Source of the DNA: Planctomycetota bacterium
Lineage (GTDB): Bacteria; Planctomycetota; Planctomycetia; Pirellulales; PLA5
Direction of reading: 5' to 3'
NCBI GenBank assembly: GCA_003576845.1
Contig: QEVJ01000006.1
Coordinates: 1 to 64,000, forward strand
DNA length: 64,000 nucleotides
The notes beneath the pieces were generated by a model. It had not been told where the DNA came from, searched no databases, and saw nothing but the letters and a program-made list of their open reading frames with translations. This document shows, piece by piece, positions 8,335 through 17,796 of this stretch. How positions within the stretch are numbered: the stretch's first letter is position 1; each line of letters opens with the position of its first letter. Both the position numbers and the translations under genes were made by a program.

Positions 8335-8508
8335 CCGCCGTTCGGCCGCGGATCGTGGGCGATTGCCCTAATCCGCGTGCGAGCAATGAGAACCATCGGG
8401 GGTGACAACTGGTTGTCACCGCGCCCTGCGGTTCTGCCGCGTTTTCGAGAATTCGCGCCGGGACAAGCCAGCCGTGGCGTCCCCTCGGAAGAACTTGATC
8501 TGAAACCG

Positions 8509-9240
8509 CTAGCCGCTCGGGTTGCGCACACGTTCCGCGAGTTTCGCCACAACGGCAGAAAACTCCTTCCGCCTGGCCGTCAGTTCAGCGACGCTCTTGG
8601 GACCGGCCGCGCGAACGTAGTCGAGCACGATCGACTCAGCCGCGGCAAACTCGGCCGCGATTTCGGCCACGTCGGCGGCAATGTCGACGGGAATGTTCGT
8701 CACGCCGTTGGCGTCGCCGTGCAGCAGATCGCTCTCGTTGACGACCAATCCACCGACGCGAACCGGCAAGCCGATGTGCAAAATGTGGCAGTAGGCGTGC
8801 GAGCAGATCGTGCCGCCGGTGAAGACGGGATAGTCGAGTGCTTGAACTTGCAGCAGGTCGCGGCCCGCACCGCTGGTGATCAATCCAGCCGAGCCGAACG
8901 CCTTGTAGACCGAGCACATTACTTCGCCGAACGTCGCGGCGACCGGCGGATCGTCCAAGTCCTGAAACACGACCACCGCCGGTCCGGGCAGCGCGGCGAA
9001 TCGTTCGGCCTGCTTCTCCATCGAGCCGTAAGCATCCCCGCCGGCCGGAGGAGCGTCGCTGCGAAAAGCGGCCGTCGCCGCGAAACCGACCATCGGCGGC
9101 AAGTTCGGATGGGCCGCGCGGATTCGCCCATCCATGTAGCCAGCATTGCGAGGGCGGATGTCGAACAACTCGATGACGTTGCAGATGGTCGGCGTGTCGA
9201 ATTTGGCCAGTTTGGCGAGCGTGGCGGGAGTCATGGGCAT
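8509..9240 (-). CDS. RraA/HMG-aldolase family protein
   Basis: A 243-residue protein of the RraA fold, which includes 4-hydroxy-4-methyl-2-oxoglutarate aldolase, oxaloacetate decarboxylases and the RNase E inhibitor RraA. Visible landmarks: FDTPTICNVIELF near the N-terminus, SAGLITSGAGRDLLQVQALDYPVF (the conserved Gly-x-x-R-D segment), VRVGGLVV and LLHGDANGVTNIP, the usual metal/pyruvate-binding GD-x-G-V box. An enzymatic role in decarboxylation or aldol cleavage of a keto acid is more likely than RNase inhibition, but the substrate is unknown. It is divergent from the alpha-2-macroglobulin gene. Confidence 0.85.
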   Translation of the reverse strand: MPMTPATLAKLAKFDTPTICNVIELFDIRPRNAGYMDGRIRAAHPNLPPMVGFAATAAFRSDAPPAGGDAYGSMEKQAERFAALPGPAVVVFQDLDDPPVAATFGEVMCSVYKAFGSAGLITSGAGRDLLQVQALDYPVFTGGTICSHAYCHILHIGLPVRVGGLVVNESDLLHGDANGVTNIPVDIAADVAEIAAEFAAAESIVLDYVRAAGPKSVAELTARRKEFSAVVAKLAERVRNPSG

Positions 9241-9412
9241 CGGCGAGCGAACGGCAAGGGAAATTGGCGACCGGCGACGAAGCCCAATGTACCAAAGACG
9301 GCACCCGGGGTTCAGCCGTCCCGTTTTCGGCGATAATCAAGGACCCGCGGCGATACCGGCGGCAACGTACATTTTCCAAGAGATTTGGCCGCAAAAGTCG
9401 CGAGTCGCCGCG

Positions 9413-9441
9413 GGAACTTTCCGGCCCGTCCTGGCGTCTAC
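9413..9441 (+). promoter_or_regulatory. ECF-sigma (RpoE-like) promoter for the alpha-2-macroglobulin gene
   Basis: GGAACTT (9413-9419), a 16-base spacer and GTCTAC (9436-9441) match the classic RpoE/ECF consensus GGAACTT-N16-GTCTAA at all but the last base. It points toward the gene starting at 9620, giving a leader of about 170 nt. The rest of the 379-bp intergenic region 9241-9619 contains no gene that I can recognise. The promoter suggests that the macroglobulin is induced by envelope stress. Confidence 0.7.
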
Positions 9442-9619
9442 ACTGAGAGAACGCTGCGAGGGCGGTGCGCAAAGCGTGCTCGACGCTTGCGGCCCGCTTG
9501 CTCTAAACTGCGTCGGACGAACGGATTACTTTCATTGTGTCGACCGTCGGCGGACGTCGATTGCCGCGCGTGAATTGCCCGGCAATCGCTCGCCGCATCA
9601 ACTTTCTTGGATCGGTTTC

Positions 9620-12600
9620 ATGTCCAGCAAAACCCGTCAGTTCAGCGTCCTGGCCCTGTTTCTCGCCATTGTCGTGGGGTCGGTCGTCATGTCGGAAGAA
9701 GCGCCGCCGGCCGACCAGCGGGCAACCGCCCAAAAGGCGTTCGAGAAGGGGAACTTCCGCGACGCTTACAACATCTTCTCGAAGCTCGCGCTCGATCCCA
9801 AGGACGATCCCAAGCTCGTGGGCGTCGACTTGACGCAGGCCCTCGTGTGCCTGAACCAGCTTGGCCGGCAAACGGAAATCGACGAGTTCCGCGAAGGCGT
9901 AATCGCCGCGCACGGCAAGAACTGGCGGCTCCTGCAAACCGCCGCGCAGTCGTACTTGCAGCAGCCGCAATTCGGCTTCATCGTCGCCGGCAAGTTCGAG
10001 CGCGGCCACCATCGCGGCGGCGGCGAAATGGTCAACTCCGTCGAACGCGACCGCGCCCGGGCGATGCAGCTCATGCAGCAGGGTATGGAAGCGGCCCGCG
10101 CCGACGACGACAAGCAGGCGGCGTCGCAGTATCTGTTCGAGTTCGCCGGATTGCTGCTCAACAACCGCGGGCATTACGACGCCTGGCGGCTCCAAGTGCT
10201 CACCGATCTCTCGACGCTGCCGGACTACGACCAGGGTTATTATTACTATCGCTACGGTCAGGAATACCCCGGCGCGCCGGTCGACGAAGACGGCAAGCCG
10301 GTCTATCACCAACTGCCCAAGACTTGGGAAGCGTCCAAGACCGACGGCGAGCGGTGGCGATGGCTCTTGTCGCAGGCGGCCGAAATCGCGCCCAATCGCC
10401 GCACCGAGATTCGCAAGCACTTCGCCGATTTTCTCTGGGGCCAGTTCGGCGTGCAAACGATGGGCGAGTACGGTCGCATCTTCGGCCGCTTTGCCGACGA
10501 CGGTCCGACGAAGGACGACGACACGAAAAAAGACGAAAGCGGCACCTACGCCCTCCACACGCTCGGCGAAGACGAGACGATCGCCAAGCTGGCCAACGGC
10601 ATCAAGCGGTTCAAGCTGCCCGACGAGTTCAACTTCATCAAGATTTACCGCGAGGTCGCGGACGCGGGCAAGGACACGTTCTGCGAGCAGAGCCTGACGC
10701 AGCTTTGTCAGGTCTTCGAGAATCGCCGCCAGTACCCCAAGGCGGCCGATCTGTGGCGGCGGGCGATCAAGGAGTACGGCCCAGGCGACAACAACTGGCG
10801 GCAACTGCGGCTCGATCAGATCGTCGGCAACTGGGGCCGCTTCGAGCCGGACACGACCAAGCCCGCGGGCAAAGGCGCGACGTTCGACTTCCGCTTCCGC
10901 AACGGCAAGGAAGTGGCCTTCGAGGCCCACGCCGTCGCCGTCGACAAGCTGCTCGACGATGTAAAAGCCTACATCCGCACGCGCCCGCAGCGGCTTGAAT
11001 GGGAAAAGCTCAACATCCAGGACATCGGCTATCGCCTGATTCACAAGGACGAGAAGAAGTACCTCGGCGCGAAAGTCGCCGAGTGGAAGCTCGATCTCGA
11101 CCCGCGCGAGAACCACTTCGACAAGCGGATCACGGTCACGACGCCGCTGCAAAAGCCCGGCGCCTATCTCGTCCGCGCCAAAATGGCAGACAGCGGGGAC
11201 GCGAAGGGCAACACGAACTTCATCGTCCTCTGGATCGCCGACACGGCCATCGTCAAGAAGCCGATCCAAGACCACTCGATGTACTTCGTCGCCGATGCGA
11301 TAAGCGGCGTGCCGGTCGAAAAGGCGAACGTCGAGTTCTTCGGCTATCGCCAGCGCCACGTCCGCAACAATGTTTTCGAAATCGACATCAAGAACTTCGC
11401 CGAGTTCACGAGCGCCGAGGGCCAGGTGCGGCTCAAGAAGGATCGCCAACCGGAAGATTACCAATGGCTCGTCATTGCCCGGACGCAGGGCGGCCGCTTC
11501 TCGTTCCTCGGGTTCGACAACGTCTGGTACGCAGCCTATCAGGACGGGGCGTACAACGAGAAGAAGGTGTTCGCGATCAGCGACCGGCCGGTATATCGCC
11601 CGGCACAGCCGGTGAAGTTCAACTTCTGGACCGGGCGAGCAAGGTACGACGCCCCGGAGGACAAGAGCGAGTTCGCCGGACTGAACGCGACGCTCCAAGT
11701 CAACAATCCCAAGGGCGAGAAGGTTCTCGAAAAACAGTACAAGCTCGACGAGTACGGCGGCTTGCACGACGAGTGGATGCTGCCGGCCGACGCCACGCTC
11801 GGGCAATACTACGCGCAGATCATCGTCCACCGCGGCGGAAACAACGACTTCGGCGGCTATCTCCAGTTCCGCGTCGAAGAGTACAAAAAGCCCGAGTTCG
11901 AGGTGACGGTCGACGCGCCGAAGGAGCCGGTGAAGCTCGGCGAGAAGATCAAGGCCAAGATCACGGCGAAGTATTACTTCGGCTCGCCGGTCACGGAAGC
12001 GAAGGTCAAGTACAAGGTTCTCCGCAGCAGCCACAACGCCGAGTGGTTCCCATACGCGCCATGGGACTGGTTTTACGGCCCGGGCTATTGGTGGTGGAGC
12101 TACGACTACGTCTGGTATCCGGGCTGGCGCGAATGGGGTTGCATGCGGCCGTATCCGTGGTGGCGCGGCGCACGCTGGGAGCAGCCGGAGCTAGTCGTGG
12201 AGCACGAAGCGGAAATCGGCGATGACGGCACGCTCGAAGTCGAGATCGACACGGGTCCCGCCGCGGCGGTCCACGGCGACGAGGACCACAAGTATTCGAT
12301 CACGGCCGAAGTGGTCGACCAATCGCGGCGAACGATCGTCGGTACGGGCGATGTGCTCGTGGCCCGCAAGCCATTCAAGGTCTATGCCTGGATCGACCGC
12401 GGCTACGTGAAGACAGGCGACACGATTACGGCGAGCTTCAACGCCCAAACGCTCGACCAGAAACCGGTCAAGGGTGCGGGCACGCTGCGGCTCTTGAAGA
12501 TCGCGTACAAGAACGGCGACGATCCCCAGCCGGAAGAAACCGAAGTCGGTAAGTGGGACCTGCCCACCGGCGAGGACGGCCGCGCGAGCCAGAAGATCAC

Positions 12601-15600
12601 GATGCGCGAGCCGGGCCAATATCGCCTGTCGTACACCGTCACCGACGCCAAGGAGAACAAGATCGAAGGCGGCTATGTGTTCACCGTCATCGGCCAAGGT
12701 TTTGACGGCGAGAACGCGCGGTTCAATGACCTGGAACTCATTCCCGACAAGCGCGAGTATCAGCCGGGCGACGTCGTGAAGCTGCAAATCAACACGAACC
12801 GCGCGGGCGGAACGGTGCTGCTGTTCATGCGGCCGGTGAACGGCGTTTGCCCGCCGCCGAAGCTCATCAAGCTCTCCGGCAAGACGCACGTCGAGGACGT
12901 GGCGGTCGTCAAGAACGACATGCCGAACTTCTTCGTCGAGGCGGTCACGGTTTCCGGAGGCCGCGTGTTCAGCGAGGCCAAGGAAATCGTCGTCCCGCCC
13001 GAAAAGCGGATCGTCAACGTCGACATCAAGCCCTCGGCAGCAGAATACAAGCCGGGCGAGAAGGCCAAGTTCGTCGTCAAGGTCACGGATCAAGCCGGCA
13101 AGCCGTTCATCGGCTCGACGGTCATCACGATGTACGACAAGGCCGTCGAGTACATCTCCGGCGGGACGAACGTGCCGGACATCAAGGAGTTCTTCTGGAA
13201 GTGGCGGCGGCACTATCACAGCTACGTCGAGCACAACCTGTCGCGGTATGTCTACACGATCGTCCCGCCGAAGGCCGCGGGCATGGGCGACTTGGGCGTG
13301 TTCGGCGGATCGGTGGCCGACGAGCTCGAAGATCGCGCGGAATTGAAGGATGCGGCCAAACCGCAGTCGGCGACGCGGTACGCGCGCGATGGACGCGGCT
13401 TCGGCGGTGGCGGACCAATGGCGCCCGGCGCGCCGATGGCCGAAGCGGCGGCGGCGGACGGCGCGCTCGCTTTGGAAGGCAATGCTTTACGCAAGGGGGA
13501 GGCCGACAAGGCGGGCGGCGAGGGCGGCCCAGGCGGAACTCTTGCGACGCCCACCGTGCGCGAAAAATTCGCCGACACGGCCTATTGGGCGGCCGGTATC
13601 ACGACCAACAACGACGGCGTGGCCGAAATCTCGCTCGACATGCCGGAGAACCTCACCACGTGGAAGTGCAAGGTCTGGTCGCTCGGCCACGGCTCGAAGG
13701 TCGGCGAAGCGGCCACCGAAGTCATCACGCGGAAGAACGTGATCGTTCGCTTGCAGGCCCCGCGGTTCTTCGTGCAGAAGGACGAAGTCGTGCTGTCGGC
13801 GAACGTGCACAACTACTTGAAGGCGGACAAGGCGATCCGCGTCGTGCTCAAACTCGACGGCGATACGCTCTCGCCGCTGGAAGAGCTGACCCGCACGATT
13901 CAGGTCAAGGCGGGCGGCGAGCAGCGGGTCGATTGGCGCGTCCGGGCCGTTCGCGAGGGCGAAGCGACGATCCAGATGCAAGCCCTCGCCGACGAAGAGT
14001 CGGACGCCACGCAAATGAAGTTCCCGGTCTACATCCACGGCTTCGCCAAGACCGAGTCGTACTCGGGCGCGATCCGGCCGGACGACAAGGCGGGCGAGTT
14101 CACCGTCCGCGTTCCCGAAGAGCGCCGGCCCGAGCAATCGCGGCTGGAAGTCCGCTATTCGCCGACGCTCGCCGGAGCGATGGTCGACGCGCTGCCGTAT
14201 CTGGCCGACTATCCCTACGGCTGCACGGAGCAGACGCTCAACCGCTTCCTGCCCACCGTGATTACGCAAAAAGTCCTGCTCGACATGAAGCTCGACTTGA
14301 AAGCGATCCAGGAAAAACGCACGAACCTCAACGCGCAAGAGATCGGCGACGACGTCGAACGCGCCCAGGGCTGGAAGCGGTTCGACCGCAATCCGGTGTT
14401 CGACGTCGACGAAGTCAAGACGATGGTCAAGAGCGGCGTCGACAAGCTGACCGAAATGCAGCTTTCCGACGGCGGCTGGGGCTGGTTCAGCGGCTACTAC
14501 GAGCAGAGCACGCCGCACACGACGGCCGTGGTCGTGCACGGGTTGCAAGTCGCCCAAGCCAACGACGTCGCCCTCGTGCCCGGTATCCTCGACCGCGGCG
14601 TGAAGTGGCTCGAAAACTATCAGAACGAGCAGGTCCGCCGCATCAAGAACGCGCCGACGAAGACGAATCCATGGAAGGACCGCGCCGACGAAATCGACGC
14701 CTTCGTGTTCATGGTCCTCACCGACGCGGGCGTGAAAAACGCCGACATGCTCGGCTTCCTCGATCGCGACCGCGTGAAGCTGGCCGCGTACGCCAAGGCG
14801 CTCTTGGGCCTCGCGTGCGAAAAGCTCGGCGAGAAGGACAAGCTCGCCGCGGTGATGGAGAACCTCGACCAATACGTCGTCTACGACGACGAAAACCAGA
14901 CGGCCTATCTCAAGCTGCCCGCCGACAACTACTGGTGGTACTGGTACGGCAGCGAGAACGAGGCGATGGCCTATTACCTCAAGCTGCTCGCCAAGCTCGA
15001 TCCCAAGAGCAAGACGGCTTCGGGCCTGGTGAAGTACCTGCTCAACAACCGCAAGCACGCGACCTATTGGAACTCGACCCGCGACACGGCGTTGTGCATT
15101 GAAGCAATGGCCGACTATCTCAAGGCCAGCGGCGAAGCGCGGCCCGACATGACGATCGAAGTCTGGGTCGACGGCAAGAAGGTCAAGGACGCCAAAATCA
15201 CGTCCGAAAACCTGTTCACGTTCGACAACAAGTTCGTGCTCGAAGGCGAAGCCGTTCGGGCAGGAACCTACAAGGTCGAACTCAAGAAGTCCGGCACGGG
15301 GCCGCTGTACTACAACGGCTATCTCACCAACTTCACGCTCGAAGACCCGATTACGAAAGCCGGGCTGGAGATCAAGGTCCAGCGCCGCTACTACAAGCTG
15401 GTTCGCGTCGAGAAGAGCATCAAGGCCCAAGGCTCGCGCGGACAGGCCGTCGATCAGAAGGTCGAAAAGTACGACCGCGTGCCGCTCGACAATCTCGCGA
15501 CGGTCAAGAGCGGCGACGTGCTCGAAATCGAACTCGAAATCGAGAGCAAGAACGATTACGAGTACATCATCTTCGAGGACATGAAAGCGGCCGGCTGCGA

Positions 15601-15838
15601 ACCCTACGACGTCCGCAGCGGCTACGGCGGCAAGGGCTTGCCCGCCTACATCGAGCTCCGCGACAACCGCGTCGCCCTGTTCCTCCGCCAACTCGCCCGC
15701 GGAAAGCACAGCATCGCGTACAAGATGCGCGCCGAAATCCCCGGCACGTTCAGCGCGCTGCCGACGAAGGCTTCGGCGATGTACGCGCCGGAGTTGAAGG
15801 CGAATTCGGATGAGCTGAAGATCAGGATTGAGGATTGA
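9620..15838 (+). CDS. Bacterial alpha-2-macroglobulin family protein with thioester
   Basis: A 2072-residue exported protease-trap protein. After a signal sequence (VLALFLAIVVGSVV) comes a TPR-like region, then MG-type beta domains (PVYRPAQPVKFNFW, VEEYKKPEFEVTVDAP). A Trp/Tyr-rich insert lies near residues 805-854 and a Gly/Ala/Pro-rich bait-like linker near 1250-1310. The A2M signature follows (ENLTTWKCKVWSLG), then the thioester PYGCTEQ with Cys1535 and Gln1538, a helical TED domain and a C-terminal receptor-like domain. ATG 9620 is used; extending upstream would add 158 residues of non-coding character and swallow the promoter. The family is thought to trap foreign proteases in the periplasm. 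No pbpC-type partner gene is adjacent. The TGA stop lies in a heptad repeat. Confidence 0.93.
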   Translation: MSSKTRQFSVLALFLAIVVGSVVMSEEAPPADQRATAQKAFEKGNFRDAYNIFSKLALDPKDDPKLVGVDLTQALVCLNQLGRQTEIDEFREGVIAAHGKNWRLLQTAAQSYLQQPQFGFIVAGKFERGHHRGGGEMVNSVERDRARAMQLMQQGMEAARADDDKQAASQYLFEFAGLLLNNRGHYDAWRLQVLTDLSTLPDYDQGYYYYRYGQEYPGAPVDEDGKPVYHQLPKTWEASKTDGERWRWLLSQAAEIAPNRRTEIRKHFADFLWGQFGVQTMGEYGRIFGRFADDGPTKDDDTKKDESGTYALHTLGEDETIAKLANGIKRFKLPDEFNFIKIYREVADAGKDTFCEQSLTQLCQVFENRRQYPKAADLWRRAIKEYGPGDNNWRQLRLDQIVGNWGRFEPDTTKPAGKGATFDFRFRNGKEVAFEAHAVAVDKLLDDVKAYIRTRPQRLEWEKLNIQDIGYRLIHKDEKKYLGAKVAEWKLDLDPRENHFDKRITVTTPLQKPGAYLVRAKMADSGDAKGNTNFIVLWIADTAIVKKPIQDHSMYFVADAISGVPVEKANVEFFGYRQRHVRNNVFEIDIKNFAEFTSAEGQVRLKKDRQPEDYQWLVIARTQGGRFSFLGFDNVWYAAYQDGAYNEKKVFAISDRPVYRPAQPVKFNFWTGRARYDAPEDKSEFAGLNATLQVNNPKGEKVLEKQYKLDEYGGLHDEWMLPADATLGQYYAQIIVHRGGNNDFGGYLQFRVEEYKKPEFEVTVDAPKEPVKLGEKIKAKITAKYYFGSPVTEAKVKYKVLRSSHNAEWFPYAPWDWFYGPGYWWWSYDYVWYPGWREWGCMRPYPWWRGARWEQPELVVEHEAEIGDDGTLEVEIDTGPAAAVHGDEDHKYSITAEVVDQSRRTIVGTGDVLVARKPFKVYAWIDRGYVKTGDTITASFNAQTLDQKPVKGAGTLRLLKIAYKNGDDPQPEETEVGKWDLPTGEDGRASQKITMREPGQYRLSYTVTDAKENKIEGGYVFTVIGQGFDGENARFNDLELIPDKREYQPGDVVKLQINTNRAGGTVLLFMRPVNGVCPPPKLIKLSGKTHVEDVAVVKNDMPNFFVEAVTVSGGRVFSEAKEIVVPPEKRIVNVDIKPSAAEYKPGEKAKFVVKVTDQAGKPFIGSTVITMYDKAVEYISGGTNVPDIKEFFWKWRRHYHSYVEHNLSRYVYTIVPPKAAGMGDLGVFGGSVADELEDRAELKDAAKPQSATRYARDGRGFGGGGPMAPGAPMAEAAAADGALALEGNALRKGEADKAGGEGGPGGTLATPTVREKFADTAYWAAGITTNNDGVAEISLDMPENLTTWKCKVWSLGHGSKVGEAATEVITRKNVIVRLQAPRFFVQKDEVVLSANVHNYLKADKAIRVVLKLDGDTLSPLEELTRTIQVKAGGEQRVDWRVRAVREGEATIQMQALADEESDATQMKFPVYIHGFAKTESYSGAIRPDDKAGEFTVRVPEERRPEQSRLEVRYSPTLAGAMVDALPYLADYPYGCTEQTLNRFLPTVITQKVLLDMKLDLKAIQEKRTNLNAQEIGDDVERAQGWKRFDRNPVFDVDEVKTMVKSGVDKLTEMQLSDGGWGWFSGYYEQSTPHTTAVVVHGLQVAQANDVALVPGILDRGVKWLENYQNEQVRRIKNAPTKTNPWKDRADEIDAFVFMVLTDAGVKNADMLGFLDRDRVKLAAYAKALLGLACEKLGEKDKLAAVMENLDQYVVYDDENQTAYLKLPADNYWWYWYGSENEAMAYYLKLLAKLDPKSKTASGLVKYLLNNRKHATYWNSTRDTALCIEAMADYLKASGEARPDMTIEVWVDGKKVKDAKITSENLFTFDNKFVLEGEAVRAGTYKVELKKSGTGPLYYNGYLTNFTLEDPITKAGLEIKVQRRYYKLVRVEKSIKAQGSRGQAVDQKVEKYDRVPLDNLATVKSGDVLEIELEIESKNDYEYIIFEDMKAAGCEPYDVRSGYGGKGLPAYIELRDNRVALFLRQLARGKHSIAYKMRAEIPGTFSALPTKASAMYAPELKANSDELKIRIED

Positions 15839-15842
15839 GGAT
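15824..15842 (+). repeat. AGGATTG heptad repeat over the alpha-2-macroglobulin stop codon
   Basis: AGGATTG, AGGATTG, AGGAT in tandem. The TGA at 15836-15838 is formed by the second unit. It is the same 7-bp period as the arrays at 7575, 25023, 25962 and 62828. Confidence 0.7.
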
Positions 15843-16004
15843 GTTGGCCTTTGGTTGGCTTCGGCTTCCAAAGCCGCCCCTGGGTTAGGCTCGGAGACAC
15901 TGGCCGCTTCCATCTCGAACATCGAAGCATGCAAGCAACTTTCCGTTCATCCGGCCGGCCGATGTGACCGACTGCCCCAGTGTGCGGTTGCCGCCTAGAT
16001 TTCG

Positions 16005-16313
16005 TCATTCATTTTCCGAGACGCAGGGCATCCCGCCGTTGCCGACGTACCGCGCACGCGGCCGGAATGGTCGAGAGGGTGCTCCGCCCGTCTCGCACAC
16101 GTGGGCAAACGTCCGCTCGGCCACTTCGCTCCGCTTGCGTTGCAACGCCTTGCCGCGCTCGCCGCGCGTGCGACGCCGCGTCGCATACACGGCCGCTTTG
16201 TACTCCGGCGGTTTGTCGGTCCACGTGTTGTCGTGTTTGCGCTGCGGCTCCGGAATGTACGTGCGCATGCGGCGTGTGTTCGGCGAACGTCGCGAGGTCG
16301 CGGATCGCTCCTT
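16005..16313 (-). pseudogene. C-terminal remnant of a DDE transposase (IS5/IS1182-like)
   Basis: Reading on the minus strand, IRDLATFAEH in one frame continues in another as RTYIPEPQRK, KPPEYKAAVYATRRR, RGERGKALQRKRSEVAERTF and AHVCETGGA. This is the tail of DDE transposases in which R-G-E-x-x-E-R-x-F-A-H precedes L-R-G. The frameshift near 16270, the lack of an N-terminal catalytic part and the loss of homology after ETGGA show a fossil. It abuts the next remnant directly. The surrounding 15839-16743 intergenic region contains no intact gene. Confidence 0.65.
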
Positions 16314-16702
16314 TCAAAGGGGGCCAATCACGCCGGCGTGGCGTCGCACCCCGCGGAGCTTGAGCAAGAGCTTTAACACTCTCGAACGTGCGCGCAGTCC
16401 GCGCGAGCCGGCCTCAAGCGCCTCGTCGATCGCAATCAACATTTCACCGCCAGATCGCGGAATGCCTTCCCCTCGCGGCCATCGGCCATTCGTCCGTGCG
16501 GCTGCGACGCGTCGGCCCAGGCGAGGATTGATCCAACCGAGAGCTTGGGAGCGCTTAAACGGTGGTGAACCGACGCCCACAGTGGCGTTACGAGACGCCG
16601 CTGTGCCGCCTCCGTCTGATCGCTCGGCAGCTTGGCAGGGCTCTCCATAGCGACTAGGTTGGGAACGCGGGCTGGCTCCACTCGCCGGTTATAGTTCAAC
16701 AT
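16314..16702 (-). pseudogene. Frameshifted gene with a planctomycete AWADAH-type repeat domain
   Basis: ATG 16702 opens a frame with LSVGSILAWADA. The continuation RTNGRWPRGEGIPRSGGE and IDEALEAGSRGL, then KLLLKLRGVRRHAGV, is in another frame, so a single frameshift lies near 16500-16510. The pattern ILAWADAH-x-R-T-x-x-W-P-...-I-DEAL-x-x-G-x-RGL-...-LA-LL-x-x-x-RGVR is one that I recognise from proteins widespread in planctomycetes, of unknown function. Only one repeat unit remains here. The stop at 16314 touches the transposase remnant. Confidence 0.55.
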
Positions 16703-16743
16703 TCAATCCCGTCCGTAGCGTGGACCTCTGGGGGAGAACGAAC

Positions 16744-17733
16744 ATGCGTGGCCGACTTATTGCAAGATCGCGGAGTCCTTGGGCTATCCTGATCGTCATC
16801 GCGATATCCGCTCCGGTGATGGCCGACGAACCGAGCGCAAAACGCTTCGCGCGATTTCGCGGCGACGATGGCGAGGCTTTTGGACTCGTGGAAGGCGACC
16901 GTATTCGCCAGATCGACGGGGATCTTTTCGGGACTTGGAAGGCGACCGATAAGCTGCTGCCACTCTCGGCGGTAACGCTGCTTGCGCCGTCGCCGCGCCC
17001 GACGCAGGTGCTTGCGCTGGCCGGCAACTACAAAAGCCACCTCGGCGCGGGCGACATCGTCACGACCGTTACGACGACGACCAAGATCACCACGAACCCT
17101 CAGACCGGCAAATCGGAGACGGAAAGCACGAGCAAGGTCGACACCGAGAAGCCGGGCGAGATTCCCACCAAGTTCCAAATGCCACAGCTTTTTTTCAAGA
17201 GTCCGTCGAGCGTGATCGGAACCGGCGACGACATCGTCATTCCGCGGGGAACGGACGACGTGCATTTCGAGGGAGAGCTGGTGATCGTGATTGGCAAGCA
17301 AGCTAAGAATGCCGACGAGCGTAAGGCGCTCGAGTGCATTTTGGGGGTCACATGCGGCAACGACGTGAGTGCACGCGACTGGCAGAAGAACGATGTCCAG
17401 TGGTGGCGTGCCAAGGGTTGCGATACGTTCGGCCCGATCGGTCCGTACATCGTCTCCGGCATCAACTACGACGACCTGCGACTTGTACTTCGCGTGAACG
17501 GCAAGACGATGCAAGACGAACGTACCAGTCAGCTCATCCAGAACGTGCCCAAGATCGTCAGTTTTGTTAGTAGCCACATCACGCTTCATCCGGGCGACTT
17601 GATTTTTACGGGCACGCCAGGCAAGACCTCCGCCATCCAGCCGGGCGACAAAGTCGAGGTGGAGATAGAAGGGATCGGCACGCTTACGAACTCCGTCGTC
17701 GCCGCGTCGCCTACGGCCGTTCGGAGCAAATGA
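16744..17733 (+). CDS. Exported fumarylacetoacetate-hydrolase (FAH) family protein
   Basis: A 329-residue protein. The FAH fold covers hydrolases, decarboxylases and hydratases that act on C-C or keto bonds of diketo or keto-deoxy acids using Mg2+. Metal-ligand motifs are present: HFEGELVIVIGK and GVTCGNDVSARDWQ, followed by GCDTFGPIGPYIV and LIFTGTPGKTSA. Unusually it carries a Sec signal (AILIVIAISAPVMA), and a Thr-rich insert of about 33 residues lies near residues 107-139. ATG 16744 is preferred because GGGGGAG lies eight bases upstream; the ATG at 16720 precedes that site. It is the first gene of a sugar-acid-type cluster, 63 bases before the ManD-like gene. Confidence 0.88.
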   Translation: MRGRLIARSRSPWAILIVIAISAPVMADEPSAKRFARFRGDDGEAFGLVEGDRIRQIDGDLFGTWKATDKLLPLSAVTLLAPSPRPTQVLALAGNYKSHLGAGDIVTTVTTTTKITTNPQTGKSETESTSKVDTEKPGEIPTKFQMPQLFFKSPSSVIGTGDDIVIPRGTDDVHFEGELVIVIGKQAKNADERKALECILGVTCGNDVSARDWQKNDVQWWRAKGCDTFGPIGPYIVSGINYDDLRLVLRVNGKTMQDERTSQLIQNVPKIVSFVSSHITLHPGDLIFTGTPGKTSAIQPGDKVEVEIEGIGTLTNSVVAASPTAVRSK

Positions 17734-17796
17734 ACGACGGAGCACAAACGGAACGCAGTGCCATGACGTAAACCAACTCGCTTTCGGGAGCGAACC

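Noticed and set aside
9146-9619. N-terminal extension of the macroglobulin by 158 residues
   Set aside because: It would run through the ECF promoter and overlap the divergent RraA gene; the signal peptide begins at 9620.
13487-15934. Minus-strand open frame of 815 codons opposite the alpha-2-macroglobulin
   Set aside because: No recognisable domains; the plus strand carries the thioester and A2M signatures throughout.
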